Below are positions 21,845-30,166 of a stretch of 64,000 bases of DNA, piece after piece. The translations under genes and the position numbers were made by a program. Source of the DNA: Chitinophagaceae bacterium (GTDB lineage: Bacteria; Bacteroidota; Bacteroidia; Chitinophagales; Chitinophagaceae); assembly GCA_016706055.1 (NCBI GenBank), contig JADJKL010000006.1, forward strand, positions 1 to 64,000. Reading direction: 5' to 3'. Below the pieces are notes generated by a model that was not told the DNA's origin, searched no databases, and worked only from the letters and a program-made list of their open reading frames with translations. The number at the start of each line of letters is the position of its first letter. Position 1 is the stretch's first letter.

Positions 21845-23389
21845 ATGGCGGATACAACTACTTTTCTCGAAACTATAAATACAGGCTACACTTTCAAAGG
21901 TGAATCATTTAAAATCGGCTGTGCCATGATGGATGGAGCAGTGGTAAGTGGAGCAGATGTTTTGATTCCTTTTAAAACCTTAAACCGGCATGGATTAATT
22001 GCTGGAGCAACTGGTACAGGTAAAACAAAAACGTTACAGGTATTAGCCGAAGGATTGAGCGATGCAAGTATTCCGGTATTGATGATGGATATTAAAGGCG
22101 ACCTGAGTGGTATTGCCGCTGCAGGTACTTCGAACGATAAAATTGCAGACAGAAGTCAGAAACTGAATATCGAATTTAAGCCAACAGCTTATCCTACAGA
22201 TTTACTCACATTGAGTAATCAAAAAGGCGCAAGGTTAAGAGCAACAGTGAGTGAATTTGGTCCGGTACTTCTTTCAAAGATTTTGGGATTGAATGATACA
22301 CAAGGCGGATTTGTAGCAATGATCTTCAAATATTGTGATGATAATAAATTGCCATTACTCGATTTGAAAGATTTTATTAAAGTGTTGCAATATGTGAGTG
22401 ATGAGGGCAAAGCAGACATGGAAAAGGATTATGGAAAAATTTCCACCACTTCAACTGGGACCATACTTAGAAAAGTTATTGAATTACAACAACAAGGTGC
22501 TGATGTTTTTTTTGGTGAGAAGAGTTTTGAAGTAGATGACTTGATGAGGATTAATGAGGATGGAAAAGGAATGATCTCCATCGTAAGAGTAACAGATTTA
22601 CAAGACAGACCAAAATTATTCTCCACTTTTATGTTACAATTATTGGCAGAGCTTTATGCTACTTGTCCGGAAGAAGGCGATATGGATAAGCCAAAACTGG
22701 TGATGTTTATTGATGAAGCTCATCTTATTTTTCAAGAAGCAAATGATGCTTTGTTGCAACAGATTGAAACAATCATTAAATTAATCCGTTCCAAAGGAAT
22801 TGGTATTTATTTCTGCACACAAAATCCGATGGATGTGCCAGCATCTGTATTGGCACAATTGGGATTAAAAGTGCAACATGCTTTAAGAGCATTTACTGCA
22901 GCGGATAGAAAAGTAATAAAACAAACTGCGGAAAATTATCCGGAAACAGAATTTTATAAAACAGATGAATTAATAACTCAACTGGGAACCGGTGAAGCAT
23001 TAATCACAATACTAAATGAAAAGGGAATTCCTACGCCGCTGGTACATTGCATGCTTCGGGCACCGCAAAGCCGCATGGATATTTTAAGTGATGTGGAAAT
23101 TGACAGTTTAGTTAGCAAATCAAAAATTGCCGCAAAGTATAATGAAGTGATTGACAGCAAAAGTGCTTATGAAATGCTGACGGAAAAACTAGAGGAAGCT
23201 GCTAAGCGGGATGAAAAAGAAAAAATGGAGGAAGAAAAAACTACTAAAAAAACTCCAGCTAAAAAGGAAAAAGGATTTTTTGATGATCCTACTGTAAAAA
23301 GTATGACAAGGACTGCTGGAAATAGTATTCTGAGAACTTTACTTGGAGTACTTGGTCTTGGTGGCAGAAGTAAAAAGAGTTTATTTTAA
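21845..23389 (+). CDS. HerA-like (DUF853/YjgR family) ATPase
   Basis: 514 residues. P-loop ATPase of the HerA/FtsK superfamily with Walker A (AGATGTGKTKTLQ), an MMDIKGDLSG motif, Walker B (LVMFIDEAHLIF) and the FCTQNPMDVP sensor region. The C-terminal ~75 residues are charged (KRDEKEKMEEEKTTKKTP), then FFDDPTVKSM and a glycine-rich end. DUF853 proteins are widespread and poorly characterised. No partner nuclease is adjacent, so there is no evidence for a defence role. The 3' end overlaps the convergent recQ by 9 bases. Confidence 0.9.
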   Translation: MADTTTFLETINTGYTFKGESFKIGCAMMDGAVVSGADVLIPFKTLNRHGLIAGATGTGKTKTLQVLAEGLSDASIPVLMMDIKGDLSGIAAAGTSNDKIADRSQKLNIEFKPTAYPTDLLTLSNQKGARLRATVSEFGPVLLSKILGLNDTQGGFVAMIFKYCDDNKLPLLDLKDFIKVLQYVSDEGKADMEKDYGKISTTSTGTILRKVIELQQQGADVFFGEKSFEVDDLMRINEDGKGMISIVRVTDLQDRPKLFSTFMLQLLAELYATCPEEGDMDKPKLVMFIDEAHLIFQEANDALLQQIETIIKLIRSKGIGIYFCTQNPMDVPASVLAQLGLKVQHALRAFTAADRKVIKQTAENYPETEFYKTDELITQLGTGEALITILNEKGIPTPLVHCMLRAPQSRMDILSDVEIDSLVSKSKIAAKYNEVIDSKSAYEMLTEKLEEAAKRDEKEKMEEEKTTKKTPAKKEKGFFDDPTVKSMTRTAGNSILRTLLGVLGLGGRSKKSLF

Positions 23390-25285
23390 AGAAACCAAGC
23401 CGGTTTTGTTTACGCTTATTTTATTCTCAGCCTGAAGGAATTCAATAACCTTCCAGGCTTTTTCTTTTTTAACCCCATTCAGTTTTAATAGCAAGTCTTT
23501 AGTATGTAAAGGTTCATACTTTATGATATTGATAATGCGGTGATGAAGTGTATCAAATTCTTCTTTGCTAAGGCCAGATGCTTTTTGGCGAAGACAATTA
23601 TCACAAATGCCACAAGCTTTTATTTTTTCATCTCCAAAATAGTTGCCAATCATTCTGCTTCGGCATTCAGCAGTTTCGTTTACAAAAGTTACCATTTGTT
23701 TCATTCTCTGTTGAAACTGTTCTTTTCTTTTGTTGTAAGCAGCCATATCAATTCTTACATCTTCTGCTTTGATTCTGTTTACAGATAAAAAAAGTTGTGG
23801 CGTATCTTTTTGCGGCTGGTATTCGATAATGCCCATTTGATGTAAAAGGAGTAATTGATTTTTTACTTCTTCAAGATCTGTTTTTAGTAATCCTGCCATC
23901 ATTTTTTCTGAAATAGAAGATGGCTGATCAAAGATGCCTTCGTATGCCCTTAATAAAGTCTTTATAACATTATCAAGTTTGACGTTTTCATTCTCAATAT
24001 TTCTCAAATGGTTTTTATCAGTAGTAAATACAACTGATGCCGAATTAAAAACCTGTTCATTGAAAGTAAGCAGGTTCTCTTGTTCCAATGCTTTTAGAGA
24101 ATACAGTGTTGTATGACCCTGTAGCTTAAATTTTTTTAAAAAGTCAGCTAGGTCGAAATCAAAATAATGTCCTTCACCACTGCCAGTTGGTATTTGTAAA
24201 TAATTGGCAACGCTTTGATACACATTTCTAATATCTTCTAAAGATGGGAACCTAAGATCTGCCAGGTTTTCTAATTCATGAATATCCCTGTCATCGTATA
24301 ATAAAACAGCATAAGCGGTTTTGCCATCTCTTCCACCGCGGCCAGCTTCCTGATAATAATTTTCCAAACAATCGGGAGCGTCCGCATGAATAACAGTTCG
24401 GACATCGGGTTTGTCAATACCCATTCCAAATGCATTGGTGCAAACAATTACTCTTGTTTTATTATTGATCCATGCTTCTTGTCTTTTACTTCTATCTTCT
24501 TGTGCAAGGCCCGCATGATAATAGTCTGACGAAATTTGTTGTAATTGTAAAAGTTCGCTAAGCTCTTTTGTTCTTCTTCTGCTTTTGCAATACACAATCG
24601 AAGTGCCATTTACTTTTCGTAATACCTCAATTATTTTATTGATTTTAGAATCAACTTTGAATGTGCTGTAAGAAAGGTTTGCTCTTTCAAACGATTGGCG
24701 GAAAATACGATGGCTTTGAAAATCCAGCTTTTCACAAATATCTTTTTGTACTTCTGGAGTTGCAGAAGCGGTTAATGCAAGCATCGGAACATCTGGTAAT
24801 TCTTCCCGAAGTGCAGCGATGCGTAAATAAGGCGGACGAAAATCATAACCCCATTGTGAAATACAATGCGCTTCATCTACAGCAATAAGATTTATCCCTA
24901 AACCCGGAAGATATTCTTTGAACAAAGCCGACTCTAATCGTTCAGGCGAAACGTATAAAAATTTGCAATTGCTTTCGCCTGCTACTTTAAAGGTATTGAT
25001 TACTTCTTTGCGACTCATACCAGAATAAACGGCAAAAGCGGTTATTCCTTTTCTCCGAAGGTTTTCTACTTGATCTTTCATCAACGCAATTAAGGGAGAT
25101 ACGACAAGGCATAATCCATCCAGTGCCATTGCGGGAACCTGATAGCATAATGATTTTCCTCCACCTGTTGGCATTAGTGCTAAACTATCTTTTCCATCAA
25201 GAATTGAATTAATAATATCTTCCTGCAGCGGACGAAAGGAATCATAGCCCCAGTATTGTTTTAATATGGAATAAATATCCGCCAT
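23381..25285 (-). CDS. recQ: ATP-dependent DNA helicase RecQ
   Basis: 634 residues. Superfamily 2 3'-5' helicase for recombination and repair. Visible are motif 0 (FRPLQEDII), Walker A (MPTGGGKSLCYQ), motif II DEAH (AVDEAHCISQWGYDFRP), motif III (LTASAT), motif VI (YYQEAGRGGRDG) and the RecQ-Ct zinc site (CRSRMIGNYFG, KACGICDNC). The C terminus is a short winged-helix-like segment; no HRDC domain is evident, as in several RecQ of this phylum. copA starts its stop region 14 bases upstream, so both may share a transcript. Confidence 0.95.
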   Translation of the reverse strand: MADIYSILKQYWGYDSFRPLQEDIINSILDGKDSLALMPTGGGKSLCYQVPAMALDGLCLVVSPLIALMKDQVENLRRKGITAFAVYSGMSRKEVINTFKVAGESNCKFLYVSPERLESALFKEYLPGLGINLIAVDEAHCISQWGYDFRPPYLRIAALREELPDVPMLALTASATPEVQKDICEKLDFQSHRIFRQSFERANLSYSTFKVDSKINKIIEVLRKVNGTSIVYCKSRRRTKELSELLQLQQISSDYYHAGLAQEDRSKRQEAWINNKTRVIVCTNAFGMGIDKPDVRTVIHADAPDCLENYYQEAGRGGRDGKTAYAVLLYDDRDIHELENLADLRFPSLEDIRNVYQSVANYLQIPTGSGEGHYFDFDLADFLKKFKLQGHTTLYSLKALEQENLLTFNEQVFNSASVVFTTDKNHLRNIENENVKLDNVIKTLLRAYEGIFDQPSSISEKMMAGLLKTDLEEVKNQLLLLHQMGIIEYQPQKDTPQLFLSVNRIKAEDVRIDMAAYNKRKEQFQQRMKQMVTFVNETAECRSRMIGNYFGDEKIKACGICDNCLRQKASGLSKEEFDTLHHRIINIIKYEPLHTKDLLLKLNGVKKEKAWKVIEFLQAENKISVNKTGLVSLK

Positions 25286-25299
25286 GGTATGCTGTGAAT

Positions 25300-27423
25300 T
25301 TACACCACTTTCTTTACGAACAGGCGAACAGAGTTAATAGCCAGCACAACATCACTTAATCCCATTACCAATGCACCAAAAGTTGGAGTGAGAAATCCAA
25401 AGGCAGCAACAGGAATAGCAACAATATTATAGGCAAAAGCCCAGAAAAGATTTTGTTTGATAGTGAGGTAAGTATGTTTTCCCAAGCCTAAAGCTGTTGG
25501 AAGATTTTTTAAGCCATTATTCATTAATACTACATGTGCTGATTGTACAGCTATCTGCGAAGCATCATTCATTGAAATGCCAATAGTTGCTTTTGCTAAT
25601 GCAGGTGCATCGTTAATTCCATCGCCAACCATAGCAGTTGGCGATTCGGAACTTAATTCTGTAATCTTGGCTAACTTTTGTTCGGGTGTTTGTTCAGCAA
25701 TTACAGTATCAATATTCAGTTCTGTAGCAAGTTCATTGCATTTATCCAAACGGTCGCCGCTTAATAAAATGGTTTCAATGTTTTTGCTATGCAGATAATT
25801 AATAACTGCTTTAGCCTCTGGTCGTATTTCATCTTTTACATCAATCCATCCGATCAACGATTCATTTTTTGTTATATAAACATTGTGTGTGTTATCTGTT
25901 GTTAACTTATCAGCAATTTTATACGAACCTGCCCACCATGTGTTGCCATCATTATCTTCTGCTTTCATACCGAAGCCTTTTACTTCTTCTATTTTTTTCC
26001 AACGGATTTCTTCTTTCGATTTCCATTCTTCTACAATTGCTTTTGCGATTGGATGATTGGAATATTTCTCAAGGCTATAGGTTGCTAGCTTAAACTGAGC
26101 TTCTTCAACCTGAGAATTAAAACCTGCTATTTGAAATTTACCTGTTGTTAATGTTCCCGTTTTATCGAATACAACTCTCTTAATATTCTTAAAAGTTTCG
26201 AGGCTGGTCGCATTACGAAAAAGAATTCCAGTTTTGGCTGCACGGCCAAGCCCAACAGCAATAGCGGCAGGTGTGGCTAATCCCATAGCACAAGGACAAG
26301 CAATTACCAACACAGCAATGCTTCGCATCAACGCTGGTGTAAAATCTTTTAAAACAATCCAGCTTAATATCAGCGTAAGAGCAGCAATGCCTAAAACGAT
26401 TGGGATAAATATGGCACTAATCTTATCTGCCAATTGTTGCACTGGTGGCTTTTCTCCCTGTGCTTGCTTTACCATGTTTATAATGCCTGATAATACGGTG
26501 TCTTTACCTACAGCAGTTACCTGTGCTTTTGCAGTACCATCACTTATCAGACTGCCGCCAATTAATTTATCTTTTTTTACTTTATGAACAGGAATGCTTT
26601 CACCAGTAATAATTGCTTCGTTAACTTGTACATCACCCCAGAGTATTTTACAGTCAATCGGTACTTGCTCACCGCTTTTCAGTAGAATCAAATCACCAAC
26701 TCGCAGTGCTGTGTTTTCAACTGGAAAAACTTGTTCTTTGTGTTCATCATCAAAAGCAATCATATTGGCCATCACCTTTTGGGATTTCGCCAATTGATTC
26801 AACTCTCTTTGCGTTGCGTTTACAGATGCTTCTTCTAAATAATTCCCCAAGAAAACAAGTGTAATGATGGTGGCAGTTGTTTCATAAAACATATACTGCT
26901 CTGCTTGTCCTGTAAGCGATCCGTATAAGCTATAAAAGAATGCTGCTGTGGAACCAATCGCAATCAACACATTCATATTTGGCATTCCATTACGAATACT
27001 TTTCCATGCACTCTTCCCAAAGAAACTCATGCCAACTATGTAAACAGGAATGGTAAGTGCTAATTGCACCCAATGATTCATCAACCAGTGAATATGCAAT
27101 CCTGGAATCATGTGCAACATTAGTACGGCGGTAAAGGGAAGGCAAAACCAAAAACGTTGTAAATGAGTGGACAAAAATCCGGCATGTTCATCATCGTGGC
27201 TATGCCCATGCGAATGATCATCAGACTTTATTTTATAGCCAAGATCTTTTATGCCTTTTGCCAGATCATCTTCTTTTTTTATATCGTTTAAATCAAATGA
27301 AACATCCCCAGTGCCAAAATTCACCTTTACATTCTTCATTCCCTTTTTTTCCAGGTACTTATGAATGGTAAGTGCACAACTGGTGCAATCCATTCCATCT
27401 ACTTTCCATTGAACTGTTTCCAT
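25300..27423 (-). CDS. copA: Copper-type P1B ATPase
   Basis: 707 residues. Heavy-metal exporter in the cytoplasmic membrane. One N-terminal HMA domain carries the metal site GMDCTSCA. A His-rich stretch (HSHGHSHDDEH) follows near residue 72. Then come the actuator TGES, the transmembrane CPC metal site (IACPCAMGLATP), the phosphorylation site DKTGTLT and the hinge GDGINDAP. CPC with an HMA fits Cu+ specificity. A promoter element ends only 4 bases before the ATG. It lies divergent to tsaE and upstream of recQ. Confidence 0.92.
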   Translation of the reverse strand: METVQWKVDGMDCTSCALTIHKYLEKKGMKNVKVNFGTGDVSFDLNDIKKEDDLAKGIKDLGYKIKSDDHSHGHSHDDEHAGFLSTHLQRFWFCLPFTAVLMLHMIPGLHIHWLMNHWVQLALTIPVYIVGMSFFGKSAWKSIRNGMPNMNVLIAIGSTAAFFYSLYGSLTGQAEQYMFYETTATIITLVFLGNYLEEASVNATQRELNQLAKSQKVMANMIAFDDEHKEQVFPVENTALRVGDLILLKSGEQVPIDCKILWGDVQVNEAIITGESIPVHKVKKDKLIGGSLISDGTAKAQVTAVGKDTVLSGIINMVKQAQGEKPPVQQLADKISAIFIPIVLGIAALTLILSWIVLKDFTPALMRSIAVLVIACPCAMGLATPAAIAVGLGRAAKTGILFRNATSLETFKNIKRVVFDKTGTLTTGKFQIAGFNSQVEEAQFKLATYSLEKYSNHPIAKAIVEEWKSKEEIRWKKIEEVKGFGMKAEDNDGNTWWAGSYKIADKLTTDNTHNVYITKNESLIGWIDVKDEIRPEAKAVINYLHSKNIETILLSGDRLDKCNELATELNIDTVIAEQTPEQKLAKITELSSESPTAMVGDGINDAPALAKATIGISMNDASQIAVQSAHVVLMNNGLKNLPTALGLGKHTYLTIKQNLFWAFAYNIVAIPVAAFGFLTPTFGALVMGLSDVVLAINSVRLFVKKVV

Positions 27424-27427
27424 ATTA

Positions 27428-27435
27428 CAAATTTA
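27428..27435 (-). promoter_or_regulatory. -7 promoter element of copA, 4 bases from the start codon
   Basis: On the minus strand it reads TAAATTTG, then taat, then ATG. With transcription starting a few bases past this element, the mRNA would have almost no 5' leader. Confidence 0.5.
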
Positions 27436-27501
27436 CTCAAACAAGATTAGTCAGTATTTTAAGAAACGGAAAATGTTTACAACATGGTTGCTATAACGCT
27501 G

Positions 27502-27509
27502 TAAATTTG
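27502..27509 (+). promoter_or_regulatory. -7 promoter element of tsaE, 4 bases from the start codon
   Basis: It reads TAAATTTG, then aact, then ATG at 27514. The next in-frame Met is inside Walker A, so the start cannot lie much further downstream. A leaderless or near-leaderless mRNA is implied. Confidence 0.5.
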
Positions 27510-27513
27510 AACT

Positions 27514-27939
27514 ATGGAATTGACTTACTCATTGAATGAAATAAATAAAGTAGCAGCTGAGTTTTGGGTAAAAGCTGAAGGCGGAAAAGTATTCGCATTT
27601 CATGGGCAAATGGGAGCTGGCAAAACAACTTTTATTCATGCTTTGTGTGAAGTTAAAGGTGTAATGGATGTTATCAGCAGCCCAACCTTTCCAATAATTA
27701 ATGAGTATAAATATGATTGTGAAGGAACCATGCGATTGCTGCTACATATGGATTTGTATCGCCTGAAAGATGAAGAAGAAGCCATAAGGGCAGGTGTAGA
27801 AGATGGCCTTTTTAGTGGCTTTATCTGTCTGGTAGAGTGGCCTGAAAAAGCTCCGGCTATTTTCCCTGACAATACGATACATGTGTATTTAGAGGTTGTA
27901 GATGAGAAAACTAGAAGAATAAAAATCGCTAAAAATTGA
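27514..27939 (+). CDS. tsaE: tRNA threonylcarbamoyladenosine biosynthesis ATPase TsaE
   Basis: 141 residues, typical length. Works with TsaB and TsaD to make t6A37 on ANN-decoding tRNAs. Walker A is HGQMGAGKTTF; further family features are SSPTFPIINEY, the DLYRLKDEEEA segment and LVEWPEKAP. It is followed after 74 bases by alanine dehydrogenase, a linkage frequent in this phylum. Confidence 0.93.
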   Translation: MELTYSLNEINKVAAEFWVKAEGGKVFAFHGQMGAGKTTFIHALCEVKGVMDVISSPTFPIINEYKYDCEGTMRLLLHMDLYRLKDEEEAIRAGVEDGLFSGFICLVEWPEKAPAIFPDNTIHVYLEVVDEKTRRIKIAKN

Positions 27940-27940
27940 G

Positions 27941-27948
27941 TACATTTG
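27941..27948 (+). promoter_or_regulatory. -7 promoter element upstream of alanine dehydrogenase
   Basis: TACATTTG matches TAnnTTTG, 66 bases before the ATG at 28014. A second, weaker candidate (TACTTTCG) lies near 27975. Confidence 0.45.
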
Positions 27949-28013
27949 AAATAGCTAAAAAACTTCTTAATTAATACTTTCGACTCCCGAATTCTTAACC
28001 AGCAATCAACTTA

Positions 28014-29228
28014 ATGAGTCAGCAAAAGCCTAAAATAAGTACTTCATTCAGTTATGAAACTTTGGAAGAAACGTTGGATATTAAGCCCAAAGTAGAGGGA
28101 ATGATGATTGGTATACCAAAAGAAATTGCTTTTCAGGAAAACAGAATTGCACTAACTCCTGATGCAGTAAGTGTATTGATTAATAACGGCCATCAGGTAA
28201 TGATTGAACACAATGCCGGAGAAGCCTCACATTTTAGAGATAAGGATTATAGCGAAGCTGGTGCAAAAATAGTTTACGACAGAGAGTCGGTTTTTAAAGC
28301 TCCCATACTTGTAAAAAGTGCACCAATTATTGATGAGGACTTACCGCTGTTACAACTAAATCAGGTCATCATTTCTCCTATACATATTTCTGTAATGAAG
28401 GTGGAAATTTTGGAAACGATGATGACAAAAAGAGTTACAGCAATTTCGTTTGAGAATTTAAAAGATGATAGTGACTCTTACCCGATCGTTCGGAGTATGA
28501 GTGAAATAGCAGGAAGTGCTGTAATGCTGATTGCCGCACAATATTTAGGTTCTGCCAATCATGGTAAAGGTGTTTTATTAGGAGGTGTTTCTGGTATTGC
28601 ACCAACAAAAGTTATTATAATTGGCGCCGGAATAGTAGGAGAGTATGCTGCAAGAGCCGCCTTAGCCTTAGGAGCTTCTGTAAAAGTATTTGATAATAGT
28701 GTATACCGGTTGAAGCGGTTGCAAAATAATATAGGGCAAAGATTATGGACTTCAGTAATAGAACCACGGATGCTAGCCAAACAATTAAAAACTTGTGAAG
28801 TGGCAGTTGGTGCATTAGGTTCGCAAACAGGCAGAACACCTATGGTGGTGAATGAAGAAATGGTAAGTAATATGCGACCCGGTTCGGTAGTGATAGATGT
28901 TAGTATTGATAGAGGTGGCTGTTTTGAAACATCAGAGATTACTTCTCATGAGCATCCCATCTTTATGAAATATGGTGTAATACATTACTGTGTGCCAAAT
29001 ATTCCATCCGGGTTTTCTCGCACAGCATCGCAGGCAATAAGTAATGTTTTAATGCCGCTGCTATTAGAAGCAGGCGAAGAAGGTGGCTTTGAGAATCTTC
29101 TCTGGCACCAGATCCATTTGCGGAATGGTATTTATCTTTTTAAAGGCTCATTGACAAATTTTTACCTCAGTCAGCGTTTTGATCTGAAGTATACAGACTT
29201 GAATTTGCTGATTGCAAGTCAGCGATAA
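28014..29228 (+). CDS. ald: Alanine dehydrogenase
   Basis: 404 residues; about 30 more than typical Ald because of an N-terminal extension (SQQKPKISTSFSYETLEETL) common in Bacteroidota homologues. Catalyses NAD-dependent L-alanine to pyruvate and ammonia. Visible are the N-terminal domain GIPKEIAFQENRIALTP, the catalytic-lysine region PILVKSAP, the Rossmann motif IIGAGIVGEYAARAALALGA, and VIDVSIDRGGCFETS. The ending HLRNGIYLFKGSLT is also family-typical. A terminator follows. Confidence 0.92.
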   Translation: MSQQKPKISTSFSYETLEETLDIKPKVEGMMIGIPKEIAFQENRIALTPDAVSVLINNGHQVMIEHNAGEASHFRDKDYSEAGAKIVYDRESVFKAPILVKSAPIIDEDLPLLQLNQVIISPIHISVMKVEILETMMTKRVTAISFENLKDDSDSYPIVRSMSEIAGSAVMLIAAQYLGSANHGKGVLLGGVSGIAPTKVIIIGAGIVGEYAARAALALGASVKVFDNSVYRLKRLQNNIGQRLWTSVIEPRMLAKQLKTCEVAVGALGSQTGRTPMVVNEEMVSNMRPGSVVIDVSIDRGGCFETSEITSHEHPIFMKYGVIHYCVPNIPSGFSRTASQAISNVLMPLLLEAGEEGGFENLLWHQIHLRNGIYLFKGSLTNFYLSQRFDLKYTDLNLLIASQR

Positions 29229-29248
29229 AATATTTAATGCAAAAGAAA

Positions 29249-29283
29249 AACCCCGTTCAACATTTAGCTAAACGGGGTTTTGT
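29249..29283. terminator. Bidirectional terminator
   Basis: The stem aaccccgtt / aacggggtt, with loop caacatttagcta, lies between the convergent ald and DksA-like genes. It has A-rich left and T-rich right flanks. Confidence 0.85.
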
Positions 29284-29301
29284 TATAATAAACAGTTAGT
29301 C

Positions 29302-30162
29302 TTATTTATTCATCGTCTGCTTCGCTTCTATGCTCAATGTAGCATGAGGAACAGCTCTTAATCTTGCTTTGTCAATTAACTGACCAGTAACACGACAAAT
29401 ACCATAAGTTTTATTTTCAATACGCATCATTGCTTTTTCCAAATGATCGATGAAAGTAATCTGACGGCTTGCCATTTGGCTTAGCTGCTCTCTTTCCATA
29501 CTTACACTACCATCTTCCATAGTCATGTAGCGACCTTCATCCATATCTCCACCTTCTTCTTTGCGGGTAATTAAACCTTGCAGATAAGTAAATTCTTTTT
29601 TAGCTGCATCCAGTTTTCTGGTAATAATTTCCCTGAATTCAACAAGGTCATTATCAGAATAACGCATAGTTGGGCCATTATACTGAGGAATAGACTGGTC
29701 TAATACTGATTTCGTAAAATCTGGTTCGTACTTTACTGAACTCTTGGTTGTTGTTTTTGGAATTACAACTTTTGTGGCCTTCGGAGGTTCTTTTTTTATC
29801 ACTGGTTTTACTTTTTGTTTGATAGAAACCAACGATTTCGGATCCACCTTTCCACCCTTTTTTGGAGCAGGAACTTCAGGTTTTACCTCCACTTTTGGAG
29901 CAGGTTTCGCAACTGCTTTTGGAGTAGGTTTTGCCACTGGTTTTGGAGTAGCCTTAGCTAACTTCTTAGGAGCTGCTTTTTTAGGAGCAGGCTTTTTCGC
30001 AACGGGTTTAGCTGCTTTTTTAGGAGCAGGTTTCGCCGCCTTTTTAGGTGCAGATTTTTTCACAGTTTTCTTTGCCGCTGGTTTTTTTGAAGCAGCTTTA
30101 GGTGCGGGTTTGGTAGCTTTTTTTATTGCCTTTTTAGGAGCCGTTTTCTTTTTAATAGCCAT
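29302..30162 (-). CDS. DksA/TraR-like protein with lysine-alanine-proline-rich N terminus
   Basis: About 286 residues from the ATG at 30162, 5 bases after the ileS stop. The first ~130 residues are a low-complexity basic tail of KKPAPKKA-type repeats, resembling H1-like tails and probably binding nucleic acid. The C-terminal ~110 residues match the DksA coiled coil plus finger. Its YGICRVTGQLIDKARLRAVP keeps one of the four zinc cysteines; the others are T, S and A (SIEAK). This degenerate finger is typical for Bacteroidota members, so zinc binding is doubtful. It may act on RNA polymerase; it is probably co-transcribed with ileS. Confidence 0.85.
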   Translation of the reverse strand: MAIKKKTAPKKAIKKATKPAPKAASKKPAAKKTVKKSAPKKAAKPAPKKAAKPVAKKPAPKKAAPKKLAKATPKPVAKPTPKAVAKPAPKVEVKPEVPAPKKGGKVDPKSLVSIKQKVKPVIKKEPPKATKVVIPKTTTKSSVKYEPDFTKSVLDQSIPQYNGPTMRYSDNDLVEFREIITRKLDAAKKEFTYLQGLITRKEEGGDMDEGRYMTMEDGSVSMEREQLSQMASRQITFIDHLEKAMMRIENKTYGICRVTGQLIDKARLRAVPHATLSIEAKQTMNK

Positions 30163-30166
30163 AATA

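Noticed and set aside
21845..25285. HerA-like ATPase plus RecQ as an antiphage defence pair
   Set aside because: The genes are convergent with overlapping ends, the ATPase is of the common DUF853 type, and no nuclease, Sir2 or other effector gene is adjacent.
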